Both the position numbers and the translations under genes were made by a program. From positions 1 through 64,000 of the forward strand of contig DASYHP010000059.1 in the NCBI GenBank assembly GCA_035998495.1: a stretch of 64,000 nucleotides of DNA. Reading direction: 5' to 3'. This document shows, piece after piece, positions 28,481 to 37,629 of the stretch. Under the pieces are notes generated by a model. The model worked only from the letters and a program-made list of their open reading frames with translations. It was not told where the DNA came from and did no database searches. Each line of letters starts with the position of its first letter. Positions within the stretch are counted from its first letter, which is position 1. This DNA comes from Mesorhizobium_B sp035998495. GTDB taxonomy: Bacteria; Pseudomonadota; Alphaproteobacteria; Rhizobiales; Rhizobiaceae.

Positions 28481-29350
28481 TCAGCCCTTCAGGCGGCGGC
28501 AGAGATCATCGAGCTGTTCCAGGCTGCGGTAGCTGATGCGCAGCTCCCCGCCCCGCTGCTTGTGGTTGATCGCGACCCGCATCCCCATTGCATCGCCGAG
28601 CAGCTTTTCAAGGGCCTTCGTATCAGCGTCCTTTTCCGCAGACGGACGTTTTCCGGCCGTGGTGGCCTCCTCGGCCGGCGCCTGCGCGAGCGCTTCCGCC
28701 TGTCGCACCGAAAGGCCATCATCCACGATGCGCCGGGCGAGGCCCGCGGGATCGGCGGCCGTCACCAGCGTCCGGGCATGGCCAGCCGACAGGAGGCCGC
28801 TCGTCAGCATGTCGCGCACCTCTTCGGGCAGCTTCAGAAGCCGCAGGGTGTTGGCGACATGGCTGCGGCTCTTGCCGATCACCTGGCCGAGATCGGCCTG
28901 GGTGTAGCTGTGCTCGTCGATGAGTTGCTGATAGCCCAACGCCTCTTCCAGCGGGTTCAGGTCGGCGCGCTGGACGTTCTCGATAATGGCGAGCTCAAGT
29001 GCGGTGCGGTCGTTCACATCCCGCACGATCACCGGCACGTCGGCAAGTCCGGCTTGCCGGGCGGCCCGCCAGCGCCGCTCGCCCGCGACGATCTCGAATC
29101 CCTCGCCGTCCGGGCGGCGGCGCACGACGATGGGCTGCACCAATCCATGCTCGCGGATCGACTGCGCGAGGTCGGCAAGCTCGGCCTCGGCGAAGCTGCG
29201 ACGTGGGTTGCGCTTGTTGGGGTGGATGGCGGCGACGGGAACCCGACCGTCGGGCGCGGGCGCGGTCGGTTCAGGCTGAGGCCGCTCGATCTCGCCAATC
29301 AGGGCGGCCAAGCCGCGCCCGAGGCGCCGACGCGCCAGATCTTCGCTCAT
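28481..29350 (-). CDS. parB: Chromosome partitioning protein ParB
   Basis: This 289-residue CTPase clamp binds parS and spreads on nearby DNA to form the partition complex. The N-terminal CTP-binding domain shows NPRRSF and GERRWRAARQAGL. The central helix-turn-helix includes DLGQVIGKSRSHVANTLRLL. The C-terminal dimerisation domain ends LDDLCRRLKG. It follows parA by 12 bp. Perfect and near-perfect parS sequences lie 1.4 and 3.4 kb upstream of its start, in and after rsmG. Confidence 0.96.
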   Translation of the reverse strand: MSEDLARRRLGRGLAALIGEIERPQPEPTAPAPDGRVPVAAIHPNKRNPRRSFAEAELADLAQSIREHGLVQPIVVRRRPDGEGFEIVAGERRWRAARQAGLADVPVIVRDVNDRTALELAIIENVQRADLNPLEEALGYQQLIDEHSYTQADLGQVIGKSRSHVANTLRLLKLPEEVRDMLTSGLLSAGHARTLVTAADPAGLARRIVDDGLSVRQAEALAQAPAEEATTAGKRPSAEKDADTKALEKLLGDAMGMRVAINHKQRGGELRISYRSLEQLDDLCRRLKG

Positions 29351-29362
29351 AGGAAGAACTCC

Positions 29363-30160
29363 TTACGCGGCCCGGAGCTTGCGCTCCTGGCGGATGACCT
29401 CGGAGGCGAGCTGCAGGTAAGCCTGGCTGCCCGAGCATTTGAGATCGTAGAGGATCGCCGGCTTGCCGTAAGAGGGCGCTTCGGACACCCGCACATTGCG
29501 AGGGATGACGGTGTTGTAGACCTTGTCACCCATATGAGAGCGCACGTCTTCCACCACTTGGTTGGCCAGGTTGTTGCGCCCGTCATACATGGTGAGCACG
29601 ATGCCCTGGATGGCGAGGCGCGGGTTCAGCGACCGGCGCACTTGATCGACCGTCTCCAGAAGCTGGCTCAGACCCTCCAGCGCGAAGAACTCGCATTGCA
29701 GCGGCACCAGCACGGAATGAGCGGCGGCCATGGAGTTGAGCGTGAGCAGGTTGAGGGATGGCGGGCAATCCACCAGCACATAGGTGAAGCCGGCCTCCCG
29801 TGCGCCGCTCGCGGCAAAGGCTTGGCGCAGCCGAAGCGCGCGGTCGGGCGCCATGCCGATCTCCATCTCGATGCCGAGCAGGTCGAGCGTCGAGCAGACG
29901 ATGGAGAGGCCCGGCACCACGGTCGGCCGCGCCGCGTCTTCCACTGGCGTGCCATAGCGAAGGAGATCGTAAGACGAGACTTGACGGTCGCGCCGGTCGA
30001 TGCCGAGACCCGTGCTGGCGTTGCCCTGTGGATCGAGGTCCACGATCAGCACACGCTCGCCGATGGCGGCCAGCGCGGTGGCAAGATTGATGGTGGTGGT
30101 GGTTTTTCCCACACCGCCCTTCTGGTTCGCCACCGTCATGATGCGAGGCCCGGACTGCAT
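29363..30160 (-). CDS. parA: Chromosome partitioning ATPase ParA (Soj)
   Basis: This 265-residue deviant-Walker ATPase forms the nucleoid gradient along which ParB-parS complexes move. The deviant Walker A KGGVGKTTTTINLATALA begins near residue 14, with the signature second Lys. LIVDLDPQGNASTGLG is Walker A', and YVLVDCPPSLNLLTLN is Walker B. It starts 4 bp after the rsmG stop and is followed by parB, in the standard rsmG-parA-parB order. Confidence 0.96.
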   Translation of the reverse strand: MQSGPRIMTVANQKGGVGKTTTTINLATALAAIGERVLIVDLDPQGNASTGLGIDRRDRQVSSYDLLRYGTPVEDAARPTVVPGLSIVCSTLDLLGIEMEIGMAPDRALRLRQAFAASGAREAGFTYVLVDCPPSLNLLTLNSMAAAHSVLVPLQCEFFALEGLSQLLETVDQVRRSLNPRLAIQGIVLTMYDGRNNLANQVVEDVRSHMGDKVYNTVIPRNVRVSEAPSYGKPAILYDLKCSGSQAYLQLASEVIRQERKLRAA

Positions 30161-30164
30161 CGCT

Positions 30165-30815
30165 CTACCCTCGTCTCAGGCGTCTTGCGCCGGAACGCTG
30201 CTCGATGGGTTGGAGATCGCTGATCTCCAGGATCGCGCTTTCCAAATCCGTGCGGCTTGCATGCTCTACCATGCCGAAGCGCCATTGCGAGCGGCTTTCT
30301 TGCACTTCCTCGCGAAAGTTCCGCCCTTTGTGGAAGAGTCCGATCGCGCCGCGCTGGAGCCAGGGCGCGGCCAGCTTCAGCAGAAGCGGCAAAGGCGCGA
30401 GCGCGCGGGCGCTGACGGCCTCCGGCACAGCAAGTTTGCCTGGCAGGTCTTCGATGCGCTCGTTCCACACTTTGGCGGGTAGCCCGAGGCTCTCTGCTGC
30501 ATGCTGAAGGAAGCGGGCTTTCTTGGCCGTGCTTTCCACGAGATCGACATGCGCGCCGCGCCTGTCCTTGAGCAGGATCGCGGTAACGAGCCCCGGAAAA
30601 CCGCCGCCACTTCCGAGGTCGAGCCAGCGTTCTGCCTGCGGCTTGAGCTTCTGGACCTGCACGCTGTCGAGGATGTGCCGCTCCCATAGATCTGGCAGCG
30701 TGGAGGGCGCGACGAGGTTCACGCGAGCGGCTTGCTCGCGGAATATCGTCTCGAACCGCCTCAGCTCCTCCAGGGTTTCACGTGAAACGCCATCCAAAAG
30801 AGAAGAAGCGTCCAC
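30165..30815 (-). CDS. rsmG: 16S rRNA (guanine-527-N7)-methyltransferase RsmG
   Basis: This 216-residue SAM-dependent methyltransferase modifies G527 of 16S rRNA; its loss gives low-level streptomycin resistance. The SAM-binding segment WLDLGSGGGFPGLVTAI begins near residue 64, and LVAPSTLPDLWERHILDS precedes it. The codons for GVSRET near the N-terminus contain a perfect parS palindrome, a double use of DNA also seen in other alphaproteobacteria. The ATG lies directly at the mnmG stop. Confidence 0.95.
   Translation of the reverse strand: MDASSLLDGVSRETLEELRRFETIFREQAARVNLVAPSTLPDLWERHILDSVQVQKLKPQAERWLDLGSGGGFPGLVTAILLKDRRGAHVDLVESTAKKARFLQHAAESLGLPAKVWNERIEDLPGKLAVPEAVSARALAPLPLLLKLAAPWLQRGAIGLFHKGRNFREEVQESRSQWRFGMVEHASRTDLESAILEISDLQPIEQRSGARRLRRG
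30775..30788. promoter_or_regulatory. parS site inside rsmG
   Basis: GTTTCACGTGAAAC is a perfect 14-bp palindrome and the core of the parS consensus recognised by chromosomal ParB. It lies in the first codons of rsmG, 1.4 kb from parB and 6.5 kb from the candidate origin. ParB should load here to segregate the origin region. Confidence 0.93.
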
Positions 30816-32681
30816 TTATTCCGCCGCTTCCAAAGAATGGGCACGAGACAAAATGAGCGCCAGCGCGGCCGGCGTCATACCATCGATCTTCTGGGCCTCA
30901 GCTAGGGTGCGGGGACGGCGTACCCGCATCTTCTGCCGGAGTTCTGCCGAGAGGCCGGGAAGCGCATCAAGGTCGATGTCGGCCGGGATCACGCGACTTT
31001 CCTCACGTTTCACCCGCGCGATCTCGGCGCTCTGACGGTCGAGATAGGCGGCGTAAATGGCTTCCGTCTCAAGCCGCTCGAAGGTGATGGTGTCGATGCT
31101 GCCGAACGAAGGCCAGATCACGGTGAGAGTGTCGTGGGAAGCCATGCCGGCGCCGAGGATTTCGTAGGCCGTTCGGCGCCGCCCATCCTGGTTCAGGGCG
31201 AGGCCAAAGCGCCCGGCTTCATGCGGCGTGACAGAGAGGTTCTGGGCGAGGCTGCGCGCCTGCATGAGCTGCGCTTGCAAAGCGGCGAATCGCTCCCCGC
31301 GCTTATGGCCGATACAGCCCCACGCTTCACCCGACGGCGTGAGGCGGTCGTCAGCATTGTCGGGCCTGAGGCTCAGGCGGAACTCCGAACGCGAGGTGAA
31401 CATACGATAGGGCTCGGCCACGCCGCGCGTGGTGAGATCGTCCACCATCACACCGAGATAGGCATCCGCCCGGCTGATCGTGATCGGTTGACCGCTGCCT
31501 GCGCGACGTGCTGCGTTGAGGCCGGCAAGCAAGCCCTGAGCAGCGGCTTCCTCATAGCCTGTCGTGCCGTTGATCTGCCCGGCCAAGAACAGGCGCGGCA
31601 GGCGGCGCGTCTCCAGCGTGGGCCAAAGCTCGCGCGGGTCCACATGGTCGTATTCGATGGCATAGCCCGGCTGCACCATGCGGACCTGCTCCAGTCCCGG
31701 GATGGTGGCGAGCAGAGCAAGCTGCGCGTCCTCCGGGAGAGAGGTGGAGATCCCATTGGGATAGACGAGGTCGCTATCAAGTCCCTCTGGCTCCAGAAAG
31801 ATCTGGTGGCCGTCGCGGTCGCCGAAGCGGACGATCTTGTCCTCGATGGAGGGGCAGTAACGTGGCCCCACGCCTTCGATGGAGCCGGAATACATGGCAG
31901 AGCGGTGCAGGTTCTCGCGAATGATGCGATGCGTCTCCGGCGTGGTGCGGGTGATCGCGCATTCGATCTGTGGATTGGTGATGCGGTCGGTCAGCAGCGA
32001 GAACGGCTGCGGGTCCTCGTCTGCGGCCTGCTTTTCCAACTCGTTCCAGCGGATGGTGGCGCGGTCGAGCCGCGGCGGGGTGCCCGTCTTGAGGCGCGCC
32101 AGTTGAAAGCCGGCGTTGGCCAACGTCGCCGAGAGGCCCGTCGAGCCCTGCTCGCCCATGCGGCCGGCAGGAAAACGGCGGTCGCCGATATGGATCAAGC
32201 CGCGCAGGAAAGTGCCGGAAGTCAGCACGACAGCGCCTGCCGTAATCGTTCGGCCACCCGCGAGGATCACGCCCGCAGCCGCGCCGTCCTCCAAAATGAG
32301 ATCAGTGACTTCCCCCTCCGCGACCGTCAGATTGGCCGTGGCTGCGATCGCCGCCTGCATGGCGGCGGCATAGAGCTTACGGTCGGCCTGGGTGCGCGGC
32401 CCCCGCACGGCTGGCCCTTTGCGGCGGTTGAGCAGGCGGAACTGAATGCCGGCGGCATCCGCCACACGGCCCATGAGACCATCCAGCGCGTCCACTTCGC
32501 GCACGAGATGGCCCTTGCCCAGGCCGCCAATGGCCGGGTTGCACGACATCACGCCCAAGTTCGTGGCGCTCATGCTGACGAGCGCCGTCGCCGCGCCCAT
32601 CCGTGCCGCGGCCGCGGCCGCTTCGCAGCCGGCATGGCCGCCGCCGATGACAATCACATCGAAAGAGGAATTCGCATCCAT
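30816..32681 (-). CDS. mnmG: tRNA uridine-5-carboxymethylaminomethyl modification enzyme MnmG
   Basis: With MnmE, this 621-residue FAD enzyme installs the (carboxymethyl)aminomethyl group at U34 of certain tRNAs. The FAD motif VIGGGHAGCEAAAAAARMG is at the N-terminus. The two conserved blocks AIGGLGKGHLVREVDALDG and FLAGQINGTTGYEEAAAQG follow. A C-terminal helical domain binds MnmE and tRNA. It lies 35 bp after mnmE, in the gap holding a parS-like site, and abuts rsmG. Confidence 0.96.
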   Translation of the reverse strand: MDANSSFDVIVIGGGHAGCEAAAAAARMGAATALVSMSATNLGVMSCNPAIGGLGKGHLVREVDALDGLMGRVADAAGIQFRLLNRRKGPAVRGPRTQADRKLYAAAMQAAIAATANLTVAEGEVTDLILEDGAAAGVILAGGRTITAGAVVLTSGTFLRGLIHIGDRRFPAGRMGEQGSTGLSATLANAGFQLARLKTGTPPRLDRATIRWNELEKQAADEDPQPFSLLTDRITNPQIECAITRTTPETHRIIRENLHRSAMYSGSIEGVGPRYCPSIEDKIVRFGDRDGHQIFLEPEGLDSDLVYPNGISTSLPEDAQLALLATIPGLEQVRMVQPGYAIEYDHVDPRELWPTLETRRLPRLFLAGQINGTTGYEEAAAQGLLAGLNAARRAGSGQPITISRADAYLGVMVDDLTTRGVAEPYRMFTSRSEFRLSLRPDNADDRLTPSGEAWGCIGHKRGERFAALQAQLMQARSLAQNLSVTPHEAGRFGLALNQDGRRRTAYEILGAGMASHDTLTVIWPSFGSIDTITFERLETEAIYAAYLDRQSAEIARVKREESRVIPADIDLDALPGLSAELRQKMRVRRPRTLAEAQKIDGMTPAALALILSRAHSLEAAE

Positions 32682-32703
32682 CGCCGCCCTTTACCGGAAA
32701 GGG

Positions 32704-32719
32704 TGTTTCACGTGAATCA
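32704..32719. promoter_or_regulatory. Second parS-like site, mnmE-mnmG junction
   Basis: TGTTTCACGTGAATCA differs from the consensus TGTTTCACGTGAAACA at one position of the right half-site. It overlaps the mnmE stop codon. Its closeness to parAB and to the perfect parS in rsmG supports function as a secondary ParB site. Confidence 0.75.
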
Positions 32720-34033
32720 CTTTCCGATACAGAAACTGGAGAAGATCGCACCCAGCACGTCTTCAGTTCCGATCTCGCCCGTGATGCCGCCGAGTTCCGC
32801 GGCTGCTAAGCGGAGCTCTTCCGCGCGGACTTCCAGCGGCGGGCAAGGATCGACGCTTGTCTGGAGGTGATCGGCCGCGCGAGATAGATGCTCGGCATGC
32901 CGCAGGCGCGACGGAAGCACGTCGGCCAAGCTGCCGGCAGCCTTCTCGGCTCGATCCTGCAGAACGCGCAGGAGTTCCAAAACGCCTTCTCCCGTGCGCG
33001 TGGAGACTGCGACATCACATGGAAAAGGGATCCTGCCAGGAGACACGAGATCGATCTTGTTTCCGACGGTTAAGCTTGGTTGTTGCGCGTCCGGAAGCCA
33101 GCCAGTCGCAGGCTGCGCCAGATCCATGAGCCGCAAAACCAAATCTGCCCGTTCCGCCCGCCCGAGCGCGCGGTCCATGCCGACGCGCTCAATGATATCG
33201 CCAGTTTCCTCCCGCAGGCCGGCCGTATCGACAAGGCGCACCTTGAGCCCACCGAGATCGAGCACGACTTCCACGAAGTCTCGCGTGGTGCCGGCGATGT
33301 CCGAGACGATTGCCGCCTCGCGCTGGGCCAGCGCGTTCAGGAGGCTCGACTTTCCCGCATTCGGCGCGCCAAGGATCACAACCTCGAAGGCGTCATTGAT
33401 GATGCGGGCGCGGGAGAAACCTTGGAGGTGCTCCCGGAGTTCGCCTTCCAGCGCGCCCATGTCCCGCCAGATCGTGTCCGCAACCGAGCCAGGGACGTCG
33501 CCCTCATCGGAGAAGTCGAGCTCGGCTTCGATCATGGCGCGGGCGTGAAGAAGCCGATCTCGCCAGTCGGCATAGAGGCGGCTTTGCCGGCCCTCCATGT
33601 TGGCGAGCGCGAAACGCTGCTGCGCTCCCGTCTCGGCGGCGACGAGATCGGCCACAGCTTCAGCTTGAACGAGGTCGATCTTGCCGTTCAGAAAAGCCTG
33701 TCTTGTGAACTCGCCCGGCCCCGCCGGCCGAAGGCCGAGATGCACAAGAGCGTCGGATATGGCCGACACGACCGCGCGGCTTCCGTGCAGGTGAAGCTCG
33801 GCGGAGTCCTCCCCCGTTTCGGTACGCGGGCCGGCAAAGAACACGGCCATGCCACGGTCCAGCACCTGGTCCTGAGCATCCCGGAACACGCGATATTGGA
33901 GCCGCCCAGGCTCGATCCCCTTCCTGGAGATCGTTTCAAGGGCAAATCGAGCTTGGGGACCGGAAATGCGGATGACCGCGATGGCGGCTGGAAGCCGGCC
34001 GCTGCCGAGGGCGAAGATGGTGGGCTGATCCAT
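32717..34033 (-). CDS. mnmE: tRNA modification GTPase MnmE
   Basis: This is a 438-residue partner of MnmG. An N-terminal tetrahydrofolate-binding domain (about 1-115, with GPGEFTRQAFLNGK) leads to a helical domain. The inserted G domain has the P-loop GAPNAGKSS (about 223-231) and the DTAGLRE switch. The C-terminal CIGK motif carries the conserved Cys. It is part of the minus-strand run from hemE to parB and lies 98 bp after rho. Confidence 0.96.
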   Translation of the reverse strand: MDQPTIFALGSGRLPAAIAVIRISGPQARFALETISRKGIEPGRLQYRVFRDAQDQVLDRGMAVFFAGPRTETGEDSAELHLHGSRAVVSAISDALVHLGLRPAGPGEFTRQAFLNGKIDLVQAEAVADLVAAETGAQQRFALANMEGRQSRLYADWRDRLLHARAMIEAELDFSDEGDVPGSVADTIWRDMGALEGELREHLQGFSRARIINDAFEVVILGAPNAGKSSLLNALAQREAAIVSDIAGTTRDFVEVVLDLGGLKVRLVDTAGLREETGDIIERVGMDRALGRAERADLVLRLMDLAQPATGWLPDAQQPSLTVGNKIDLVSPGRIPFPCDVAVSTRTGEGVLELLRVLQDRAEKAAGSLADVLPSRLRHAEHLSRAADHLQTSVDPCPPLEVRAEELRLAAAELGGITGEIGTEDVLGAIFSSFCIGK

Positions 34034-34131
34034 GGTCCGGCGTCGGGCCGCGTTGAGTCAGCAGAGGGTCGAAATGATTGTTCCGCTCCCGAATCGATAG
34101 CAGATCCGGAATACCGCGCTCCAGCAATGCG

Positions 34132-35397
34132 TCAGGTGTTCATCGAGTCGAAGAACTCGCCATTGGTCTTGGTCTGCTTGAGCTTGTCGATCAGGAACTC
34201 GATGGCGTCGGTGGTGCCCATGGGTGCCAGGATGCGGCGGAGCACAAAGATCTTCTGCAAGTCCTGGCGCTGGACGAGCAGGTCCTCCTTCCGGGTGCCG
34301 GATTTCAGGATGTCCATGGCCGGGTAGATGCGCTTGTCTGCCACCTTGCGGTCGAGCACGATTTCCGAGTTGCCGGTGCCCTTGAACTCCTCGAAGATCA
34401 CCTCGTCCATGCGCGAGCCCGTATCGATGAGCGCCGTCGCGATGATGGTCAGCGAGCCGCCTTCCTCGATATTGCGCGCCGCGCCGAAGAAGCGCTTGGG
34501 GCGTTGCAAGGCGTTCGCGTCCACGCCGCCCGTCAGCACCTTCCCGGACGACGGCACGACCGTATTGTAGGCGCGACCGAGCCGCGTAATCGAGTCGAGC
34601 AGGATGACCACGTCGCGGCCGTGCTCGACGAGCCGCTTGGCCTTTTCGATCACCATTTCGGCGACCGCCACATGGCGCGTTGCGGGCTCGTCGAAGGTGG
34701 AGGAGACCACCTCGCCCTTCACCGAGCGCTGCATGTCCGTGACCTCCTCCGGGCGCTCGTCGATCAGCAGCACGATGAGGAAGCATTCGGGGTGGTTGGC
34801 GGTGATGGAGTGGGCGATGTTCTGGAGCAGCACCGTCTTGCCGGTGCGCGGCTGGGCCACGATCAGCGCGCGTTGGCCCTTGCCGAGCGGCGCGACGAGG
34901 TCGATCACACGGGGAGAAATGTCCTTCGTGGTCGGGTTCTCAAGCTCCATCTTGAGCCGCTTGGTCGGGTAGAGCGGCGTCAGATTGTCGAAATGGATCT
35001 TGTGCCGGATCTTCTCCGGGTCGTCGAAATTGATGGTGTTGACCTTGAGAAGCGCGAAATAGCGCTCGCCCTCCTTGGGGCTGCGGATCGGCCCTTCCAC
35101 CGTGTCGCCGGTCTTGAGCGAAAAGCGGCGGATCTGGGAGGGCGAGATGTAGATGTCGTCCGGGCCCGGCAGGTAGTTCGCGTTGGCCGAGCGCAGGAAG
35201 CCGAAGCCGTCCTGCAGCACCTCAACCACGCCATCGCCGATGATCTCCACCTCCTGCGCCGCAAGCTTCTTCAGAATCGCGAACATCAGCTCCTGCTTGC
35301 GCATCACCGACGCGTTCTCGACCTCAAGCGACTCGGCGAAGGCGATGAGGTCGGTGGGCTTCTTGTTCTTGAAGTCCTGGAGCTTCATTTCCTGCAT
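34132..35397 (-). CDS. rho: Transcription termination factor Rho
   Basis: This 421-residue hexameric RNA helicase ends transcription of untranslated RNA. The N-terminal Rho_N and cold-shock RNA-binding domains occupy about residues 1-125 (GFGFLRSANANYLPGPDDIYIS). The ATPase core has the P-loop QPRTGKTVLLQ near residue 178 and LLIDERPEEVTDM. Rho from this group is usually autoregulated. The 253 bp between its start and hemJ holds a leader with no gene that I can see. Confidence 0.97.
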   Translation of the reverse strand: MQEMKLQDFKNKKPTDLIAFAESLEVENASVMRKQELMFAILKKLAAQEVEIIGDGVVEVLQDGFGFLRSANANYLPGPDDIYISPSQIRRFSLKTGDTVEGPIRSPKEGERYFALLKVNTINFDDPEKIRHKIHFDNLTPLYPTKRLKMELENPTTKDISPRVIDLVAPLGKGQRALIVAQPRTGKTVLLQNIAHSITANHPECFLIVLLIDERPEEVTDMQRSVKGEVVSSTFDEPATRHVAVAEMVIEKAKRLVEHGRDVVILLDSITRLGRAYNTVVPSSGKVLTGGVDANALQRPKRFFGAARNIEEGGSLTIIATALIDTGSRMDEVIFEEFKGTGNSEIVLDRKVADKRIYPAMDILKSGTRKEDLLVQRQDLQKIFVLRRILAPMGTTDAIEFLIDKLKQTKTNGEFFDSMNT

Positions 35398-35650
35398 GGC
35401 GGAAAGCCTGTGAAAAGCGATGCGTTGAGGGGAAGCCGCGCGGAACGCTGGAAAGCTTTGCTCGCAGAGGGCTTCGGGAGAGGTAGGGCGCGTGGCCCGC
35501 GCCGCCGATCGACGGAAAAGGCCAACGGCGCGGAACGGGAGGGAGTTCCTATTTAGTGCCGCGCGCGGACAAGAGCAAGCGGGCAGAACCCGGGCGATCG
35601 CACTTTCGGTGGTGCGGCAGGAGACCGGAAAGTCCTTACCGCCTAGCCGG

Positions 35651-36190
35651 TCAGAATGGCTTGACGATCACCAGGATCACGATGCCGATCATGAGCACAG
35701 TGGGCACCTCGTTGACGATGCGCCAGTGGCGGTGGCTCTTGTCGTTGCGGTCCTCAGCGAACATGCGCACCCCGCGCGACAGATAGCCGTGCAGGCCGGA
35801 CAAGAGCACCACGAGCAGAAGTTTTCCGTGCAGCCAGCCGGCCGAGAACCAGTCGCCCGACCAAGCCAGCCAGAGGCCAAGCACCCAGGTGACGATCATG
35901 GCGGGATTGATGATGGCGCGCAGGAGCCGGCGCTCCATGACCTTGAAGGTCTCGCTCTTCTCGGAGCCGGCCGCCGCTTCGGCGTGATAGACGAAGAGCC
36001 GCGGCAGGTAGAGAAGCCCGGCCATCCAGGCGATCACGGCGATCACATGGAAGGCCTTCGCCCAGAGATAGAGCTCCTCGGGCAGGAGAAGCACCACGGC
36101 GGTCACGGCGACAGCCGTGATGAGAAGCGAGGCCCAGGCGCGGCGGGCAGCGGTGCGCTTGCTCTCCGATGGCGTGGGAACGGCGGTCAT
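35651..36190 (-). CDS. hemJ: Protoporphyrinogen IX oxidase HemJ
   Basis: This 179-residue inner-membrane protein (UPF0093) performs the penultimate step of haem synthesis in bacteria lacking HemG or HemY. It has four to five membrane segments. The conserved stretches KAFHVIAVIAWMAGLLYLPRLFVYHAE (His and Arg near residues 68 and 85) and GKLLLVVLLSGLHGYLSR contain the haem-binding His residues. Its start overlaps the hemE stop by ATGA, pairing two haem genes. Confidence 0.9.
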   Translation of the reverse strand: MTAVPTPSESKRTAARRAWASLLITAVAVTAVVLLLPEELYLWAKAFHVIAVIAWMAGLLYLPRLFVYHAEAAAGSEKSETFKVMERRLLRAIINPAMIVTWVLGLWLAWSGDWFSAGWLHGKLLLVVLLSGLHGYLSRGVRMFAEDRNDKSHRHWRIVNEVPTVLMIGIVILVIVKPF

Positions 36191-37239
36191 CGGCCTTGCC
36201 TCACGAGTTCGATCATGCGGGCGACATGCTCGACCGGCGTGTCGGGCGTCACACCGTGGCCGAGATTGAAGATGAGCGGACCATCGCCCAGCCCCCCAAG
36301 GATGCCGGCAACACCCTCCTCCAGCGCCCGCCCGCCGGCCACCAGCCGCTGCGGATCGAGATTGCCCTGCACGGGGCCGCCTTTCTGCAGGCGCCTGGCC
36401 TGCGCGAGCGGCACGGTCCAGTCGAGGCCAAGCGCCTTGACGCCTGTCTTCTCGCGATAGGTGTCATAGCGGGTTCCCGCGCCGCGGGGAAAGCCGATGA
36501 TGGGCACATGCGGATGGACTGCGCTTACCCTGGACGCGATCCGCGCCACCGGCTCCACGCAGAACGCGCTGAAGGAGGCTTCGTCCAGCACGCCGGCCCA
36601 GGAGTCGAAGATCTGCACCGCATCCACGCCAGCTTCGATCTGGCGGATGAGATAGTCAGCGCAATGATCCGCCAACAGATCGAGCAGACGCCCAAAAAGC
36701 TCCGGCTCGCGATAAGCGAAGGCACGCGCCGGCGCCTGGTCGGGCGTGCCGTGGCCGGCGACCATATAGGTGGCGAGCGTCCAGGGCGCGCCGCAAAAGC
36801 CGATCAGCGTGGTGGAAGCGGGCAGCGCGGCGCGCAACCGCCGCACCGTCTCATAGACGGGCGCGAGATGCTCGTGGAAGCGGGAGGCGTCCAGCCGATC
36901 GATGTCGGAGGGCTGAAGCGGCGTCATCACGGGTCCACGACCCTCGACGAAGGCGAGATCGCGGCCCAAGGCATGCGGCACCACGAGGATGTCCGAGAAC
37001 AGGATGGAGGCGTCGAAGCCGAAGCGGCGGATCGGCTGCAGCGTGACCTCGACCGCAAGCTCGGGCGTGTAGCAGAGATCGAGGAAGGAGCCCGCGCGCG
37101 CGCGTGTCTCGCGATATTCCGGCAGGTAGCGGCCGGCCTGGCGCATCATCCAGATCGGCGGCGGCCAGACCCGCGTGCCCTTCAGGGCCGCGAGCGCTTG
37201 CCTTTCCGGCCGCTCGGCCCCTTCCGGCTGTTCGCCCAT
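36187..37239 (-). CDS. hemE: Uroporphyrinogen decarboxylase
   Basis: This 350-residue cytosolic enzyme converts uroporphyrinogen III to coproporphyrinogen III. The signature PIWMMRQAGRYLPEYRETR is near residue 30, and the FGFDASILFSDILVVPHALG segment holds the catalytic Asp. The start ATG at 37239 faces the candidate origin. In Caulobacter crescentus the mapped origin also lies directly upstream of hemE. Confidence 0.96.
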   Translation of the reverse strand: MGEQPEGAERPERQALAALKGTRVWPPPIWMMRQAGRYLPEYRETRARAGSFLDLCYTPELAVEVTLQPIRRFGFDASILFSDILVVPHALGRDLAFVEGRGPVMTPLQPSDIDRLDASRFHEHLAPVYETVRRLRAALPASTTLIGFCGAPWTLATYMVAGHGTPDQAPARAFAYREPELFGRLLDLLADHCADYLIRQIEAGVDAVQIFDSWAGVLDEASFSAFCVEPVARIASRVSAVHPHVPIIGFPRGAGTRYDTYREKTGVKALGLDWTVPLAQARRLQKGGPVQGNLDPQRLVAGGRALEEGVAGILGGLGDGPLIFNLGHGVTPDTPVEHVARMIELVRQGR

Positions 37240-37629
37240 TCTTAAAGAAATCCATTAAAAAGAGTCTTCTGATTATTAGACTCTGTTGGAATCGGGAACT
37301 GTTCTCAGTCCCCAAGCCGTCCCCGCCCGCGCCCTCGCCGCCCATCGTGCCGCGCCGGCGGAAACGCTCGGGAGAGCGGGGGCACAATCATGGGGACGTG
37401 CGCGAATGTCCATGAGGAATCAGGCATGTAGGACGCAAGGCCGCAGCCGCCGCTTGTGGACGGCCTCAAACCTGTCCCAGCTCTTGTCCCCATGTCCTCT
37501 TTCGTTCTCATTTCTGAGGTGAATTGTGGATGACCGAGCCGGTGATACACTGGTCGTAACCAAGCCCGCCGGCGTCCGCCGGTTTGTCCACAGCCGTCCA
37601 CAGTCCCCGCCCAACCCCGCGTCTCGCCC
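37240..37629. other. Candidate chromosomal replication origin (oriC)
   Basis: No gene lies in these 390 bp, the longest gap in the window. Bases 37,239-37,287 are strikingly AT-rich for this DNA and could be the unwinding element. They contain a 7-bp inverted repeat (37,261-37,267 with 37,278-37,284) whose arms each carry a GANTC site for the CcrM methylase. DnaA-box-like sequences are TGTGGATGA (37,525-37,533) and TTGTCCACA (37,584-37,592), each one mismatch from consensus, with weaker ones at 37,455 and 37,594. The flanks hemE and ppsR match those of the Caulobacter origin. The function is inferred. Confidence 0.75.

Noticed and set aside
35398..35650. Small gene between rho and hemJ
   Set aside because: No frame with a ribosome-binding site and family-like content was seen. 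The stretch is best read as the rho leader and promoter.
37249..37265. TTAA repeats near hemE as a CtrA site
   Set aside because: The two TTAA half-sites are 9 bp apart, whereas the CtrA consensus needs 7, so I did not call it.
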